DNA of 58,265 nucleotides from Streptomyces sp. ALI-76-A (lineage in GTDB: Bacteria > Actinomycetota > Actinomycetes > Streptomycetales > Streptomycetaceae): NCBI RefSeq assembly GCF_030287445.1, contig NZ_JASVWB010000005.1, positions 1 to 58,265 of the forward strand, given 5' to 3'. Made by a program: the position numbers and the translations under genes. Positions 57,843 through 58,265 of the stretch are shown here, piece after piece. A model generated the notes under the pieces. It saw only the letters and a program-made list of their open reading frames with translations, did no database searches and had not been told where the DNA came from. Within the stretch, counting starts at the first letter, position 1. Each line of letters starts with the position of its first letter.

Positions 57843-58265
57843 CCGGGTGGTTGGGGGGTGTCCCGTGTTTCCGCCAACGGTACATGCTGCATCAACCTGA
57901 TGCACACGGTACACTGAAACCCGACACGAACGAGCGACCCCCTCCCTCGTAGCCAGTCCGGCCCGCGACAGCGGGCCCCAACGGTTCTGGAGGCGCAGCC
58001 GGAAGGACCGTCAGGCGGGGGAGCGCAGCGGACCCGCCCGGAGTCCGCAGGACTCCCCAACTCCCCAATTGGAGGCCCCATTAGCCGCACGTGACACCCC
58101 GCCAGCCCCAGCCGCGCATCGCGCGGCCCGCCGGGCGCGCAGCGGCCGGCCCCACCGGTCCCTGGAGCGCAGCGGAGGGGACCGCCCTCGCATCGCGAGG
58201 GCCAGCGGGAGCGCAGCGACCGCCCCGCTTGCACATCGCGCAGCGATGTGGTACCCGCTCCGGGG
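57843..58265. repeat. Right terminal inverted repeat (telomere)
   Basis: The reverse complement of this segment matches 1-425 with about 80-90% identity by eye. The end reads GCTCCGGGG on the plus strand, slightly different from the other end (one base shorter, CCCCGG for CCCGCGG). The telomere hairpins are at 58157-58183 and 58184-58202, with changed stems but kept pairing. It includes the operator-like palindrome at 57886-57902, upstream of the right-terminal gene. Confidence 0.95.
57886..57902 (-). promoter_or_regulatory. Operator-like palindrome in right TIR
   Basis: TGCATCAACCTGATGCA (complement of the left-TIR site) lies 80-95 bases upstream of the right-terminal gene start, a good position for a promoter operator. 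It shares ATCAACCTGAT-like half-sites with the GntR promoter repeats. Confidence 0.55.

Overview
The window looks like a complete linear plasmid of a Streptomyces or close relative. The base composition is very GC-rich. Both ends carry the archetypal Streptomyces telomere (CCCGCGGAGCGGG, then a row of small palindromes). The two ends are imperfect inverted repeats of about 425 bp (1-425 and 57843-58265). The plasmid encodes a terminal protein (tpg, 9358-9915), its partner telomere-associated protein (tap, 9928-12267), a second divergent Tpg-like protein (5785-6375), a telomere-linked helicase of the TtrA type next to the right end (54417-57080), and a WhiB-family protein.

Left arm (0.4-19.5 kb): this arm holds replication, telomere and regulatory genes. 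Two small winged-helix proteins (1103-2201) lie between inverted, iteron-like repeats and form one candidate origin. An 82-bp inverted repeat (2791-2872 / 3136-3218) follows, then a RelE/ParE-like toxin-antitoxin pair and the second tpg-like gene. A minus-strand replication cassette runs from an array of four palindromic iterons (15875-16009) through a large wHTH protein, a translationally coupled DciA-family (DUF721) protein, tap and tpg. A GNAT acetyltransferase and an endonuclease VII-like nuclease sit beside it. Regulators follow: an XRE/TPR protein, a P-loop protein and a GntR/UTRA repressor, the last with a clear promoter carrying three 10-bp-phased operator repeats.

Central arm (19.8-41.0 kb, all plus strand): a long run of closely packed, often overlapping genes, broken by GC-rich hairpins. 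It includes a wbl gene, a coiled-coil/transmembrane Spd-like protein whose gene carries 27 GTAC tetramers in about 550 bp, a low-complexity basic protein, a 138-aa small transfer-type protein and an FtsK/SpoIIIE-type translocase, the presumed DNA pump for conjugation. Many small membrane and zinc-ribbon proteins follow, then a PycTM-like membrane effector, a polynucleotide-kinase-like ATPase, a GGDEF protein, an ASCH protein, an Lsr2-tail protein and a RapZ-C-like protein. Rare TTA codons occur in at least four genes of this stretch, including the PycTM-like and GGDEF genes. A strong intrinsic terminator ends it at 41088.

Right arm (41.2-58.3 kb): this arm has a parA/parB-type partition pair, a TrwC/MobF-type relaxase without a helicase domain, and a repetitive array of small palindromes. 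A group II intron (about 45951-47822, with a maturase lacking an HNH domain) is inserted in the array. A replication-relaxation family protein, a GAF-SpoIIE phosphatase coupled to a STAS protein, a six-copy 12-bp repeat, a decayed DNA ligase, the terminal helicase and a right-terminal gene complete it. The right-terminal gene starts 36 bp inside the terminal repeat, whose palindrome resembles the GntR operator.

The most interesting points are a linear, telomere-capped plasmid carrying both an FtsK-type pump and a MobF-like relaxase; a plasmid-borne DciA coupled to a replication-type protein; two Tpg paralogues differing at the recalled priming residue (Thr versus Ser); an orphan Pycsar-type effector near a GGDEF enzyme; and a probable GntR regulon reaching both telomeres. 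Assignments rest on reading motifs by eye; no database search was run.
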